64,000 nt of DNA from Phytoactinopolyspora halophila (GCF_003287285.1 NZ_QMIG01000019.1:43181-107180); one strand, 5' to 3'. Shown: positions 17,197-27,150, counted from the stretch's first letter. The notes: generated by a model not told the origin, from the letters alone. Program-made: numbers and translations.

Positions 17197-18903
17197 TCAA
17201 TCTTCTAGCGGCCGGAGAACGGAGAGCGCCCGTTCACCGCGACGGCGATCGATCTCGCCGTCCTCGATCCACTCCTCGATCTCCTCGACCAGGTCCTCGG
17301 CCTCATCCGCCTGCTTCTCCGAGTTCTTCGCTTTCAGTATCTCGCGCAGATCGGACAGCAGGTCGTCCGCGTCGTCACCCCAGTCCCTGGTGGTTACGGC
17401 GATCTCGCCGTACAGGTCGAGGGCTTCGTCTAGTGCCGGATCGGAGGGCCGGCTGACCTCTGTGAGCACGGCGACGACGGTTTGCCCGGTGCGGGCATCG
17501 AGTTCGTCGTCGGCCATCCACGTGGCCACCTTCTCGACGAGTTTCTGGGCCTGTTCCGCGCGCTTGCGCCCGTCGCGTTGCTCGTAGAGCTTCTCGACCT
17601 GGTTGACCAGGTCCTCGGCCTTGTCGCCGTGTGCCTGGGGGTTGCTGGCCAGCATCGTCATCAGCTCGTCGAGGGTCGCCGGCACGGCCGGGCTGTCGTC
17701 GGGCTGGGGAGAGCCCGTCTCGTCGCCGCCATCCCCATCCGGTTCCTCCGACGCGGCATCGGTGACCGGTTCCGTATCGTCCTCCCCGCCTTGCCCGGGT
17801 TCCGGTCCGGAACCATCGGCGGCGGCATCCTGCGCCGAGGCGCCGGGCTCCCCACCGGAGCCGTCATCACCGAGCAGGAAGATCCCGGTGACCAGCGCGG
17901 CGATGCCGGCTGCCGACGCCACGGCGAGCCATATCCGCTGGGCACGTGGCCGGACGCGGCTCGAGATCTGCTGGCTCGACGCCTGCTGGTTCGGGTGGGC
18001 TGCCGGTGACGCTGCTGCAGAGATGCTGAGCACCCGCGTGGACTCGTTGCGTTCCGCGGGTTCCGATGGAGGCGGCGGTGGCGGTGCCGTCGCGACCGGA
18101 TTGTCCAGGGCCCGGCGCATGGCCTCGGCGTCGTCGAAACGGTCGGCCGGATCCTTGGCCAGAGCCCGCTCTACCACGGTGGCGAGCCATGCCGGTGTTT
18201 CAGGTGCTGCCGTGGTGAGCGACGGCACCGGATCGTTCTGATGGGCGAGCGCTTCGGCGAGCGGAGTGTCGGCGGTGAACGGCGCGTCCCCGGCGAGACA
18301 TTGATAAATGACCACACCTAGGGAATAGATGTCGCTGGCCGGTGTGGCGGGCTGACCCAGTGCCTGCTCTGGTGCCAGGTACCGTGGAGTGCCCAGGAGC
18401 TGGCCAGTACCGGTGAGACCGGTGGTGGTCTCGGCCAGTGCCTTGGCGACGCCGAAGTCGACGAGTTTCGCCTCGCCGGTCTCCGGAAGCAGGATGTTAG
18501 AGGGTTTGACGTCACGATGAACGAGACCGTGTTGATGAGCGGCGTGCAGTCCGGCGAGCACGGCGTCAGCGATGGTGATGGTTTCGTCGCGCGGAATCCG
18601 CTGCTCGGCCTGCAGCCGATCGGCCAGGCTGCGACCCTGTACGAGCTCCATGACGATGAACGGTTTGCCCTCGGATTCGCCAGCGTCGAACACGGTCACG
18701 GTGTTCGGGTGGTGCATGCCCGCGGCTGTCCGGGCCTCGCGCAGCAGCCGCTCGCGGCTGGTGGGATCGGAGGCGAGCGTGTCGTGGATCAGTTTGACCG
18801 CTACCCGCCGTCCGAGCATGTGGTCATATGCGGCGACGACTTGAGCCATGCCGCCCGTGCCCAGCGTTTCGCCGAGCTCGTACCGGTCAGCTAGTACAGC
18901 CAT
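17197..18903 (-). CDS. Transmembrane serine/threonine protein kinase (PknB-like) with duplicated extracellular helical module
   Basis: 568 aa. Cytosolic kinase domain ~8-275 with Gly loop LGTGGMAQV, VAVKLI Lys, HRDVKPSN, DFGVAK, and YLAPEQ. A Pro-rich juxtamembrane region precedes one TM helix (~323-343), then an acidic linker. The outside part carries two copies of a helical unit: ~425-478 (GDKAEDLVNQ...) and ~508-562 (GDDADDLLSD...), with matching LVEKVATWMADDELD / LVEEIEEWIEDGEID. No PASTA repeats are present. Ligand unknown; a cell-wall or stress sensor role is inferred. Confidence 0.92.
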   Translation of the reverse strand: MAVLADRYELGETLGTGGMAQVVAAYDHMLGRRVAVKLIHDTLASDPTSRERLLREARTAAGMHHPNTVTVFDAGESEGKPFIVMELVQGRSLADRLQAEQRIPRDETITIADAVLAGLHAAHQHGLVHRDVKPSNILLPETGEAKLVDFGVAKALAETTTGLTGTGQLLGTPRYLAPEQALGQPATPASDIYSLGVVIYQCLAGDAPFTADTPLAEALAHQNDPVPSLTTAAPETPAWLATVVERALAKDPADRFDDAEAMRRALDNPVATAPPPPPPSEPAERNESTRVLSISAAASPAAHPNQQASSQQISSRVRPRAQRIWLAVASAAGIAALVTGIFLLGDDGSGGEPGASAQDAAADGSGPEPGQGGEDDTEPVTDAASEEPDGDGGDETGSPQPDDSPAVPATLDELMTMLASNPQAHGDKAEDLVNQVEKLYEQRDGRKRAEQAQKLVEKVATWMADDELDARTGQTVVAVLTEVSRPSDPALDEALDLYGEIAVTTRDWGDDADDLLSDLREILKAKNSEKQADEAEDLVEEIEEWIEDGEIDRRRGERALSVLRPLED

Positions 18904-19040
18904 CGAACGTACCTACATTCGCGAGTCTCGTCGGATCCGTCATCAGGTCTGCGTCGGCGTTTGCCATCGCCGCGTACGCTACTGGTCGCTGCCGTGTACC
19001 TTGGCTTGGACGAGTCTAGCGGTCGATTTCCGGGGCGCGA

Positions 19041-19067
19041 CTAGCACTCACCTTGACCGAGTGCTAA
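19041..19067 (+). promoter_or_regulatory. CIRCE element 1 (HrcA operator)
   Basis: CTAGCACTC-N9-GAGTGCTAA, one mismatch from the consensus TTAGCACTC-N9-GAGTGCTAA. HrcA repressor dimers bind CIRCE and repress groES-groEL until heat shock. It overlaps the putative -35 box TTGACC (19053-19058). Confidence 0.93.
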
Positions 19068-19081
19068 TCGTTCGATTAAGT
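19053..19081 (+). promoter_or_regulatory. Candidate groES promoter
   Basis: TTGACC (19053-19058) followed after 16-17 bp by ATTAAG/TTAAGT near 19075-19081. Its overlap with CIRCE element 1 is the expected geometry for HrcA repression. The -10 match is only moderate. Confidence 0.4.
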
Positions 19082-19087
19082 TCAGCA

Positions 19088-19114
19088 TTGGCACACTCGT
19101 ATGGAGAGTGCCAA
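19088..19114 (+). promoter_or_regulatory. CIRCE-like element 2 (degenerate HrcA operator)
   Basis: TTGGCACAC-N9-GAGTGCCAA: same 9-9-9 geometry as CIRCE with inner arms changed symmetrically (TTGGCAC/GTGCCAA). It starts 20 bp after element 1. The compensating changes in both arms argue that it is a selected dyad, and tandem CIRCE sites are known upstream of actinobacterial groES. Confidence 0.75.
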
Positions 19115-19207
19115 CGGTCGATCCCGCTGGTTCCCGCGACGGCAGCGGCACGCGGCCGGACCACCTGAAGCTATCCGCGACATCCCGCGAAAGGGGAGGT
19201 CAGACTA

Positions 19208-19507
19208 GTGTCGGTCTCCATCAAACCACTCGACGATCGTATTGTCGTCAAGCCGCTCGAGGCGGAGCAGACTACTGCCTCCGGGCTCGTCATCCCGGAC
19301 ACGGCCAAGGAGAAGCCCCAGGAGGGCGAGGTCCTCGCCGTCGGTGAGGGCCGTTGGGACGACGCCGGTTCCAAGCGCATCCCGCTCGACGTCAAGGTTG
19401 GCGACGTCGTGCTCTACTCCAAGTACGGCGGCACCGAGGTGAAGTACAACACCGAGGAGCTGCTGATCCTGTCCAGCCGTGACGTGCTCGCCGTCGTCCA
19501 GAAGTGA
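19208..19507 (+). CDS. groES: Co-chaperonin GroES
   Basis: 99-aa heptameric lid of the chaperonin. [23 protein letters not shown] covers the start and mobile loop, followed by [17 protein letters not shown] and [17 protein letters not shown] at 19208 follows AGGGGAGGTC. It is upstream of groEL1 (127-bp gap) and under two CIRCE elements. Confidence 0.98.
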   Translation: MSVSIKPLDDRIVVKPLEAEQTTASGLVIPDTAKEKPQEGEVLAVGEGRWDDAGSKRIPLDVKVGDVVLYSKYGGTEVKYNTEELLILSSRDVLAVVQK

Positions 19508-19520
19508 CGGGTTGAGCTGA

Positions 19521-21251
<1,731 letters not shown>

Positions 21252-21277
21252 TTATCCTTCTCGGCTTCATCTCTTCG

Positions 21278-21324
21278 ATCGGGGTCTGCGTCGCCCGTGC
21301 CACACGGGTGGGGCAGACCCCGAT
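21278..21324. terminator. Bidirectional terminator between groEL1 and ornithine aminotransferase
   Basis: Perfect 12-bp arms ATCGGGGTCTGC (21278-21289) and GCAGACCCCGAT (21313-21324) enclose a second hairpin CCCGTG/CACGGG. It sits in the 85-bp gap between two convergent genes and should stop transcription from both sides. Confidence 0.8.
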
Positions 21325-21336
21325 GTCGTCGGACCG

Positions 21337-22548
21337 TCAGCGGAGCACGCGCGCGAGCGCGTCGACGGCCATGTCGATCTCCTCGGGGGTGATGACGAGC
21401 GGCGGCGCGAGCCTGATGGTGGAGCCGTGCGTGTCCTTGGCGAGGATCCCTTCGGCGAGCAGGGCCTCGCATGCTTCCCGCCCAGTCATGAGTGCCGGGT
21501 CGATGTCGACGCCGGCCCACAGCCCCCGGCCGCGGACATCGTGCACCCCGCGCCCCACGAGCGGCTGCAACCGATCCATCAGATGTGCGCCCAGTTCGGC
21601 AGCCCGCGCCTGCCATTCGCCGGTGTGCAACATCTCGACGACGGCCTGCCCCGCGGCGCAGGCCAACGGGTTTCCACCAAATGTGCTGCCGTGCTCACCC
21701 GGGTGAATCACGCCGAGCACGTCCGCGTCGCCGACGACAGCGGAGACGGGAACGATGCCGCCGCCGAGTGCCTTGCCCAGCAGGTACAGGTCCGGTACGA
21801 CGTTCTCATATTCGCACGCGAACGTCGTACCGGTGCGGCCGAGGCCGGACTGGATCTCGTCGGCGATGAACAGCAGCCCGCGAGCGTCGCAGAGCTGGCG
21901 AACCCGGGAGAGGTAGCCATCCGGTGGCACGACGACTCCCGCCTCGCCCTGGATCGGCTCGATCAGCACGGCCACGGTCGTGTCGTCGATCGCGTCTGCC
22001 AGCGCGGGCGCGTCGCCATACGGTACGACATGGAATCCGGGCGTGTACGGGCCGAAGTGCGTGCGTGCCGCATCGTCGGTGGAGAAACTGACGATGCTGA
22101 TGGTGCGCCCGTGGAAGTTGCCGTCAGCGACGATGATGGTCGCTGAATCCTCGGGCACGCCCTTGACCTCGTATCCCCACTTTCGCGCGACCTTGATGCC
22201 CGTCTCCACGGCCTCGGCGCCGGTGTTCATCGGCAAGACGAGATTCTTGCCTGTCAGGGCGGCGAGCTGCCCCGTGAACGGGCCCAGCAGATCGTGATGG
22301 AACGCGCGGCTGGTCAAGGTGATGCGTTCGAGTTGTGCCCGGACAGCATCGACGATGACCGGATTGCGGTGCCCGAAATTGATCGCGGAATAGGCCGCCA
22401 GGCAGTCCAGGTACTGGCGTCCCTCGACGTCGGTCACCCAGGCACCCGTGCCCTCGGTGATCACCACGGGTAGTGGATGGTAGTTGTGTGCCGTGCTCTG
22501 CTCGGTCAGGGAGATGAGCTCGTCGGTGCGGTTGGCGTGAATGGTCAT
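21337..22548 (-). CDS. rocD: Ornithine aminotransferase (ornithine--oxo-acid transaminase)
   Basis: 403-aa class III PLP enzyme converting ornithine plus 2-oxoglutarate to glutamate semialdehyde and glutamate. Seen: YLDCLAAYSAINFGHRNP, PMNTGAEAVETGIKVARKWGY, LIEPIQGEAGV, FIADEIQSGLGRTG and the PLP-lysine segment LLGKALGGGIVPVSA. It ends 9 bp before... its own start is 9 bp downstream of the next gene's stop (22558), so the two form an operon read leftwards. Confidence 0.95.
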   Translation of the reverse strand: MTIHANRTDELISLTEQSTAHNYHPLPVVITEGTGAWVTDVEGRQYLDCLAAYSAINFGHRNPVIVDAVRAQLERITLTSRAFHHDLLGPFTGQLAALTGKNLVLPMNTGAEAVETGIKVARKWGYEVKGVPEDSATIIVADGNFHGRTISIVSFSTDDAARTHFGPYTPGFHVVPYGDAPALADAIDDTTVAVLIEPIQGEAGVVVPPDGYLSRVRQLCDARGLLFIADEIQSGLGRTGTTFACEYENVVPDLYLLGKALGGGIVPVSAVVGDADVLGVIHPGEHGSTFGGNPLACAAGQAVVEMLHTGEWQARAAELGAHLMDRLQPLVGRGVHDVRGRGLWAGVDIDPALMTGREACEALLAEGILAKDTHGSTIRLAPPLVITPEEIDMAVDALARVLR

Positions 22549-22557
22549 CGAGGGCTC

Positions 22558-23445
22558 CTATCGAGAGCGGGACGCTGCGGCGTCGTGGGGGGTCGTACCC
22601 TCGTCGGTTCGTGCGTATCGCCGGGTCGGATGGTTCGTGACCGGGGGATGTAGTTCAAGGGTGGCGCACTTGACCCCGCCTCCCGCCTTGAGAAGCTCGG
22701 ACACGTCCACGGAGATGGGCATGAACCCGGCGTCGGAGATCCGTGCCGCCAGGCTGTCAGCTTGGGCAGCCATGACGACGTGCCGCCCGTCACTGGTGCC
22801 GTTGAGACCGAGAACCATCGCGTCATGCTCGGTGGCGTGCACGGCATCTGGATAGTACGTTGCCAGGGTGCGCTGGCTCTCCTCGGAGAATGCCGCCGGA
22901 TAGTAGGCGATGGTCTGCTCGTCGAGTACCAGAAGTGCCGTGTCGAGGTGGTAGAAGCGCGGATCGACGAGCTCCAGGCTGACGACCGGCAGGTCGAACA
23001 GCTCGGCGAGCTCGTCGTGCGATCGCGAGCTGGTACGGAATCCGGACCCGGCCAAGACGTGCCGCCCGGTCCAGGCGAAATCGCCTTCACCCTCGTTGAC
23101 CTCGTGCGGGACGTGGACGTGGATGCCGTGATCGCGCAGCCACCGGCGATGTGCCGGTGCTTCCGCCTCGCGCACGGGTTCGCGGAAGCGGGCGCCCAGG
23201 GCCTGGTCGCCAATCACGAGTGCTCCATTCGCGGTGAAGACCATGTCCGGCAGCTCGGGCTGCGGTTCCAGCACGTCGACTCGATGCCCGAGACGCTCGT
23301 AGGTCTCACGCAACGCCGTCCATTGAGCTATGGCGCGGTCCCGGTCGACCGGCCGGGTCGGATCCATCCAGGGATTGATGGCATATGTCACGTCGAACCA
23401 CGTGGGCGGGCACATGAGATAGTGCCGAGCTGCGTGTGTCATCAC
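22558..23445 (-). CDS. Amidinotransferase-fold hydrolase, probable arginine dihydrolase (annotated elsewhere as DDAH)
   Basis: 295-aa five-bladed propeller hydrolase. The N-terminus MCPPTWFDVTYAINPWMDP and the segment LPDMVFTANGALVIG resemble the arginine dihydrolase (ArgZ/AgrE) group as I recall it, where Asn replaces an acidic residue of dimethylarginine hydrolases. Catalytic His is in RFYHLDT and Cys in GGVKCATLEL. Arginine dihydrolases make ornithine, CO2 and two ammonia from arginine, which fits the ornithine aminotransferase gene just downstream. The alternative is N,N-dimethylarginine dimethylaminohydrolase. Divergent from an Lrp regulator that probably controls it. Confidence 0.8.
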   Translation of the reverse strand: MMTHAARHYLMCPPTWFDVTYAINPWMDPTRPVDRDRAIAQWTALRETYERLGHRVDVLEPQPELPDMVFTANGALVIGDQALGARFREPVREAEAPAHRRWLRDHGIHVHVPHEVNEGEGDFAWTGRHVLAGSGFRTSSRSHDELAELFDLPVVSLELVDPRFYHLDTALLVLDEQTIAYYPAAFSEESQRTLATYYPDAVHATEHDAMVLGLNGTSDGRHVVMAAQADSLAARISDAGFMPISVDVSELLKAGGGVKCATLELHPPVTNHPTRRYARTDEGTTPHDAAASRSR

Positions 23446-23486
23446 ACCTTGAACCTATGGAGCCGATCAGAGCAATGCCAGACCCG

Positions 23487-23513
23487 AATATTGTTCATTA
23501 GCAAAACATCATT
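23487..23513. promoter_or_regulatory. Candidate Lrp operator between the arginine hydrolase and lrp genes
   Basis: AATATTGTT-N9-AACATCATT: arms match at 7 of 9 positions in an unusually AT-rich stretch of the divergent intergenic region. Lrp/AsnC proteins bind such A+T-rich degenerate dyads and often control the gene next to them. Confidence 0.4.
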
Positions 23514-23577
23514 GCGTTGATTCGCCACGCGATTGTCAAATGTTGCGCCGGGCAGCGTCGTCGATGACCATGACACG

Positions 23578-24027
23578 ATGCAGCTCGACGAGGTCGATCG
23601 CCGTATCCTCCAGGTGCTCTCCGAGGATGGCCGGGCCAGCTATGGTGCGATTGGTGCCGAGGTCAATCTCTCCGCGCCTGCCGTGAAGCGACGTGTTGAC
23701 CGCCTGCGCGAACGCGGCGTGATCACCGGGTTCACGATCGGTGTCGATGCTGCTGCGAGTGGCTGGACCACAGAGGCCTATGTCGAGCTCTTCTGTAACC
23801 GCCGCACGGCCGGAGCGGAGATTCTGCGCCGGGCCGAGACCTATCCGGAAGTCGTCGAGGCGTTCACCGTGACCGGCGACGCCGATGCCCTGCTGCATGT
23901 CTTCGCGGCCGACATGCAGCACTTTGAGCGGGTGCTGAGTGAGATTTCGGCCGAGCCGTTCGTGGCCCGCACCCGGAGCGTTCTGGTGCTCTCACCGCTG
24001 CTTCGCCGGAACAATCTCATCATGTGA
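23578..24027 (+). CDS. Lrp/AsnC family transcriptional regulator
   Basis: 149 aa. N-terminal winged helix LDEVDRRILQVLSEDGRASYGAIGAEVNLSAPAVKRRVDRLRERGVITGF, then a ligand-binding RAM/ASNC domain (VEAFTVTGDADALLHVFAADM). ATG 23578 gives the usual Lrp N-terminus; a TTG at 23533 would add 15 unrelated residues. Divergently placed against the arginine hydrolase-rocD operon, so it is a likely arginine- or ornithine-responsive regulator. Confidence 0.92.
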   Translation: MQLDEVDRRILQVLSEDGRASYGAIGAEVNLSAPAVKRRVDRLRERGVITGFTIGVDAAASGWTTEAYVELFCNRRTAGAEILRRAETYPEVVEAFTVTGDADALLHVFAADMQHFERVLSEISAEPFVARTRSVLVLSPLLRRNNLIM

Positions 24028-24228
24028 GATGCCCTGAAGCGGTGCGATGTGCCGGGAGCTGATCGCGCTCTGGCGCACTCACCTGGCGTTTCGAAAATGA
24101 CATATATGTGATTAGTCAAGACGACACGCCGTGTTATGGGTGATATTTGTGTGGTTCGTGTTTCCGTCTGTGGCAAAAGTGGTTACTCTCGTCGAGATGT
24201 GACGTCTGGCGACGGGGAGGTCAGCCAC
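24028..24228. other. Leader region of the NlpC/P60 gene
   Basis: 201 bp with no gene. The first part is AT-richer (around TGACATATATGTGATTAG). A GGGGAGGTC ribosome site ends it. I looked for a c-di-AMP (ydaO-type) riboswitch, common before cell-wall hydrolases in actinobacteria, and did not see its conserved blocks. Confidence 0.5.
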
Positions 24229-25731
24229 ATGCAAGTCGGACCACCAGCTCGCACGAGAGCTCGATCTCTCGTCACAGGTGTCCTGGCGGGCTTTGCCGCC
24301 GGGAGCCTCGTCGTTGCTCTCGTCGCTCCCATGGCATCAGCCGAGCCGACCTATCCGTCCGAGGAGGAGATCGAAGACGCCCGCGAGGCAGAACGGGCTG
24401 CTAGCGCGGCAGTAGCAGATGTCGAGGCCGAGCTTGCCGCTATCGAGGCCGAGCTCGCTCGCCTGCACGTGGATGTCGCCAAGGCGGTCGAGGCACACAA
24501 CGGTGCGTGGATCGCCCTCACCGAGGCGCAAGAGGCCGAGGAGGAAGCGCAGAAGCGCGCGGACGAGGCCGCAGCGCGGGCGGACGAGTCTCGAACGAAC
24601 CTGAGCCAGGTGGTTGCGGCCGCCCATCGGCATGGTGGCGAGCTGGCCAACGTCGGCATGCTCCTCCAGGCCTCGGACGGCGAGGCGCGCGACGGTGCCC
24701 TCTTCGACCGCATGGTTGCCTTCCGATCGGCCACCTCGTCCCAAGCCGGTGCATTCGAGCAGGCCGCCGAGGCTACGGCTGCCGCTGACGCCGCAGCCGC
24801 CGAGGCCCGCGAGGCAGTGGCGCGGCGAGAGCGGGCCGCGGAGCGCGCTGAAGAGGCGGCGGCCGAGGCGGCCCGGCGCGTCCGAGAGCACGAACAGGCA
24901 GCTGCCGCAGTCGAGGCGCAGCGCGAGCTGATGCTCGAAGAGCTGGCCTCGGCACGCGGGACGACGGCCGCTCTCGAAGAGGAGCGGCGGCAAGCGATTG
25001 CCGACGAAGAAGCGGCCGAACGCGAACGAGATGCTCGTGAGGACGGTTCTGGCGACGATGCGGATGGCGGTGGAGAACACGGCGATCCGACCCCCGAGGC
25101 CACCGATGACCCGGAACGCGACGAGTCCGATGATTCGGAAGACTCCGACGAGTCCGATGACGAGCGTGAGGACGACGACCAGCGCGAGGACGACGACCAG
25201 CGCGAGGATCCCGAGCCCACGATGTCGCCGACTCCGACGTCGAGCCCCACCCCCACGCCGACTCCGACGCCCACACCAACTCCGACGCCCACTTCTAGCC
25301 CGACCCCTACTCCGTCGCCCACGGAGACCGACCCGCCGGACCCACCGGACCCGCCCGATCCGCCGCGCGGCGCCGAGGACGCCGTGGCCTATGCGCACGA
25401 CCAGATCGGCAAACCATACGAGTGGGGTGGTGCCGGGCCGCACGCGTTCGACTGCTCGGGGTTGACGATGCGTGCCTGGGAGGCGGGAGGCAAGAGCTTG
25501 CCACACTGGAGCGTGGCCCAGGCCGAACTCGTGGACCGGATCTCTTACAACCAGATGCGTCCAGGTGACCTGATCTTCTGGTCGGACAACGGTGAGGCAT
25601 CTGGCGTCTACCACGTCGGCCTCTACATCGGCGACGGTCAGATGATCCACGCACCACGGCCGGGTAAAGACATCGAAGTGCAGAACGTCTTCTACTGGCA
25701 CGATCCCGCGTTCTACGGCCGCGTGCCCTGA
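24229..25731 (+). CDS. Secreted coiled-coil NlpC/P60 peptidoglycan endopeptidase (RipA-like)
   Basis: 500 aa. Signal peptide (Arg-rich n-region, Ala/Val core, cleavage near MASA|EP), then a long Ala/Glu coiled coil (~40-270), an acidic region (~271-330) with two DDDQRED copies, a Thr-Pro repeat linker (~331-376), and an NlpC/P60 domain (~385-500) with catalytic Cys in FDCSGLT (~409), His in YHVGLYIG and a third polar residue in MIHAP. Such enzymes cut D-Glu-mDAP bonds at the septum, and the coiled coil is autoinhibitory in RipA. The longer in-frame start at 24136 lacks a signal peptide at its front, so ATG 24229 is chosen. Confidence 0.93.
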   Translation: MQVGPPARTRARSLVTGVLAGFAAGSLVVALVAPMASAEPTYPSEEEIEDAREAERAASAAVADVEAELAAIEAELARLHVDVAKAVEAHNGAWIALTEAQEAEEEAQKRADEAAARADESRTNLSQVVAAAHRHGGELANVGMLLQASDGEARDGALFDRMVAFRSATSSQAGAFEQAAEATAAADAAAAEAREAVARRERAAERAEEAAAEAARRVREHEQAAAAVEAQRELMLEELASARGTTAALEEERRQAIADEEAAERERDAREDGSGDDADGGGEHGDPTPEATDDPERDESDDSEDSDESDDEREDDDQREDDDQREDPEPTMSPTPTSSPTPTPTPTPTPTPTPTSSPTPTPSPTETDPPDPPDPPDPPRGAEDAVAYAHDQIGKPYEWGGAGPHAFDCSGLTMRAWEAGGKSLPHWSVAQAELVDRISYNQMRPGDLIFWSDNGEASGVYHVGLYIGDGQMIHAPRPGKDIEVQNVFYWHDPAFYGRVP

Positions 25732-25787
25732 GCCGCCGGGCCGGTGGGTCGTCGTGACCACTGTGCGCCCGTCGCCCGGAGCGCTGC

Positions 25788-26666
25788 TCAACCGCCGCGT
25801 GAGTGGCGGGCGTACCGGCCCGGCGTGATGCCGAGAAAGCGGGTGAAGTGCCGATTCAGGTGGGACTGATCGTAGAAACCCACCGCGAGGGCGACGTCAG
25901 CCGATACGTGCCCGGCGAGGAGCAGGCGTCTGGCCAGGTCGACGCGGCGGCCGGTGGCATACGTGTGAGGAGGCAGCCCGAACGTTCTCGTGAAAGAGCG
26001 CACCAGGTGGGCAGGATGCGCGTGGAGGAGCTGGGATGCTTCCTCCAGAGTGACCCCGTGGATCGTGTGAGCGTCCAGGAGATCACGAAACTGATCGGCG
26101 AGGCGTCGGCGCTCGGCGGCGCGCTGATTGCTCGCGAGCGTGCTGCCCGCTACGAGCGTGCTGCCCGTCGCGGATTCCCGTGCCTGCCACCCGAGACGGC
26201 GGTACAGCCGATCCCGGATCAACGCCAGCCGCCCCTCGGCCTCGAAGGCATCTCCCGGGTTTTCGAGGGTGAGATGGAGCTGGTCGATCCGGTGTCGAAG
26301 CCGGGCGTCGGCGATACCGGGGTGGTCGACCGCGGCACCGATCAGCTCGGCAGAGAGCACGGTTTCGTCGATGTATAGAACGCGTTTGCGAAATCCCCGG
26401 TGGCTCGCGGCCCGGCCGTCATGCGTCACGTGTGGAGGCAAGAGCGTGACCGTGGACGTCACGGCTCCGTGATGGTGCCGGTCGAGGTCGTAGCGGATGG
26501 CGCCGTCGTCGACGATGAGCAGTGTCCACGCATCATGCGCGTGCGGTGGGTAGGCGTGCTCGACGAAGTGCGCGTGAAACACCTCGGTGATACCTGGAAC
26601 TGCCGGGCGCCAGGCCCGGATCGCGGCGGTTGCGCCACGGTGCCGGCGTCCTTCGCGAGTGGCCAC
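25788..26666 (-). CDS. AraC family transcriptional regulator
   Basis: ~292 aa. N-terminal cupin-like sensing domain (FHAHFVEHAYPPHAHDAWTLLIVDDG) followed by a double helix-turn-helix at the C-terminus (VTLEEASQLLHAHPAHLVRSF, DVALAVGFYDQSHLNRHF, ending GRYARH). The open frame continues upstream to 26957, but that part is Arg/Pro-rich antisense to the DUF2000 gene, so I place the start at GTG 26666. Divergent from the DUF2000 gene 50 bp away, which it likely regulates. Confidence 0.85.
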   Translation of the reverse strand: MATREGRRHRGATAAIRAWRPAVPGITEVFHAHFVEHAYPPHAHDAWTLLIVDDGAIRYDLDRHHHGAVTSTVTLLPPHVTHDGRAASHRGFRKRVLYIDETVLSAELIGAAVDHPGIADARLRHRIDQLHLTLENPGDAFEAEGRLALIRDRLYRRLGWQARESATGSTLVAGSTLASNQRAAERRRLADQFRDLLDAHTIHGVTLEEASQLLHAHPAHLVRSFTRTFGLPPHTYATGRRVDLARRLLLAGHVSADVALAVGFYDQSHLNRHFTRFLGITPGRYARHSRGG

Positions 26667-26716
26667 GTTAAGAACGTACAAGACCCGGCTGCTCCGAACC
26701 GAGCAGGCTGGAGGCC

Positions 26717-27139
26717 GTGAACGAGCAGATTCGATTCGACACGAAGATCGCTGTGTTGCTCCGCGACGACCTGGAGCTTTGGCAACGCCTGAACGCGACG
26801 GCCTTTCTGGCCAGCGGCGTATGCAGCGCGACCCCGGAGCTCGTCGGGGATCCGTACGAGGACGCCGACGGTACGGCGTACTTGCCCATGTTCGGCCAGC
26901 CCGTGCTCGTGTTCGTGGGTGACGGGCGGACCCTGAGTTCCGCGCACGGTCGCGCACTGCGTCGTGGCCTGCGTATGGCCGTTTTCACCAGTGACCTGTT
27001 CAGTACGGGCAACGATCGCGACAACCGGGCTGCCGTGAAGGCGGTGTCGCGAGATCGACTCGATCTCGTTGGCCTGGCACTTCATGGTCCGAAGAACGGT
27101 GTCGACAAGATCCTCAAAGGCGCCACACTCCACCCCTAA
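26717..27139 (+). CDS. DUF2000 domain protein
   Basis: 140-aa protein of the DUF2000 family: IRFDTKIAVLLRDDLELWQRLNATAFLASG, then YLPMFGQPVLVFVGDG, and a C-terminal KAVSRDRLDLVGLALHGPKNGVDKI. The family has a peptidyl-tRNA-hydrolase-like fold but no established activity. GTG start at 26717 after GGAGG. Paired head-to-head with an AraC regulator. Its stop is 11 bp before a large palindrome. Confidence 0.85.
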   Translation: MNEQIRFDTKIAVLLRDDLELWQRLNATAFLASGVCSATPELVGDPYEDADGTAYLPMFGQPVLVFVGDGRTLSSAHGRALRRGLRMAVFTSDLFSTGNDRDNRAAVKAVSRDRLDLVGLALHGPKNGVDKILKGATLHP

Positions 27140-27150
27140 CCGCCGCCTCT

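Larger units (their letters stand above)
18904..19207 (+). promoter_or_regulatory. groES control region (divergent from Ser/Thr kinase)
   Basis: 304 bp without a gene. The right half holds two CIRCE-type inverted repeats and a candidate promoter for groES-groEL1, described separately. The left half should contain the kinase promoter, which I cannot assign. A strong AGGGGAGGTC site precedes groES. Confidence 0.75.

Noticed and set aside
24028..24228. Possible c-di-AMP (ydaO-type) riboswitch before the NlpC/P60 gene
   Set aside because: The context is right, but I could not find the conserved sequence blocks or a convincing terminator stem.
25220..25320. Short tandem repeats that could suggest a CRISPR or VNTR
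   Set aside because: They are in-frame Thr-Pro codons of the NlpC/P60 linker with no spacers.
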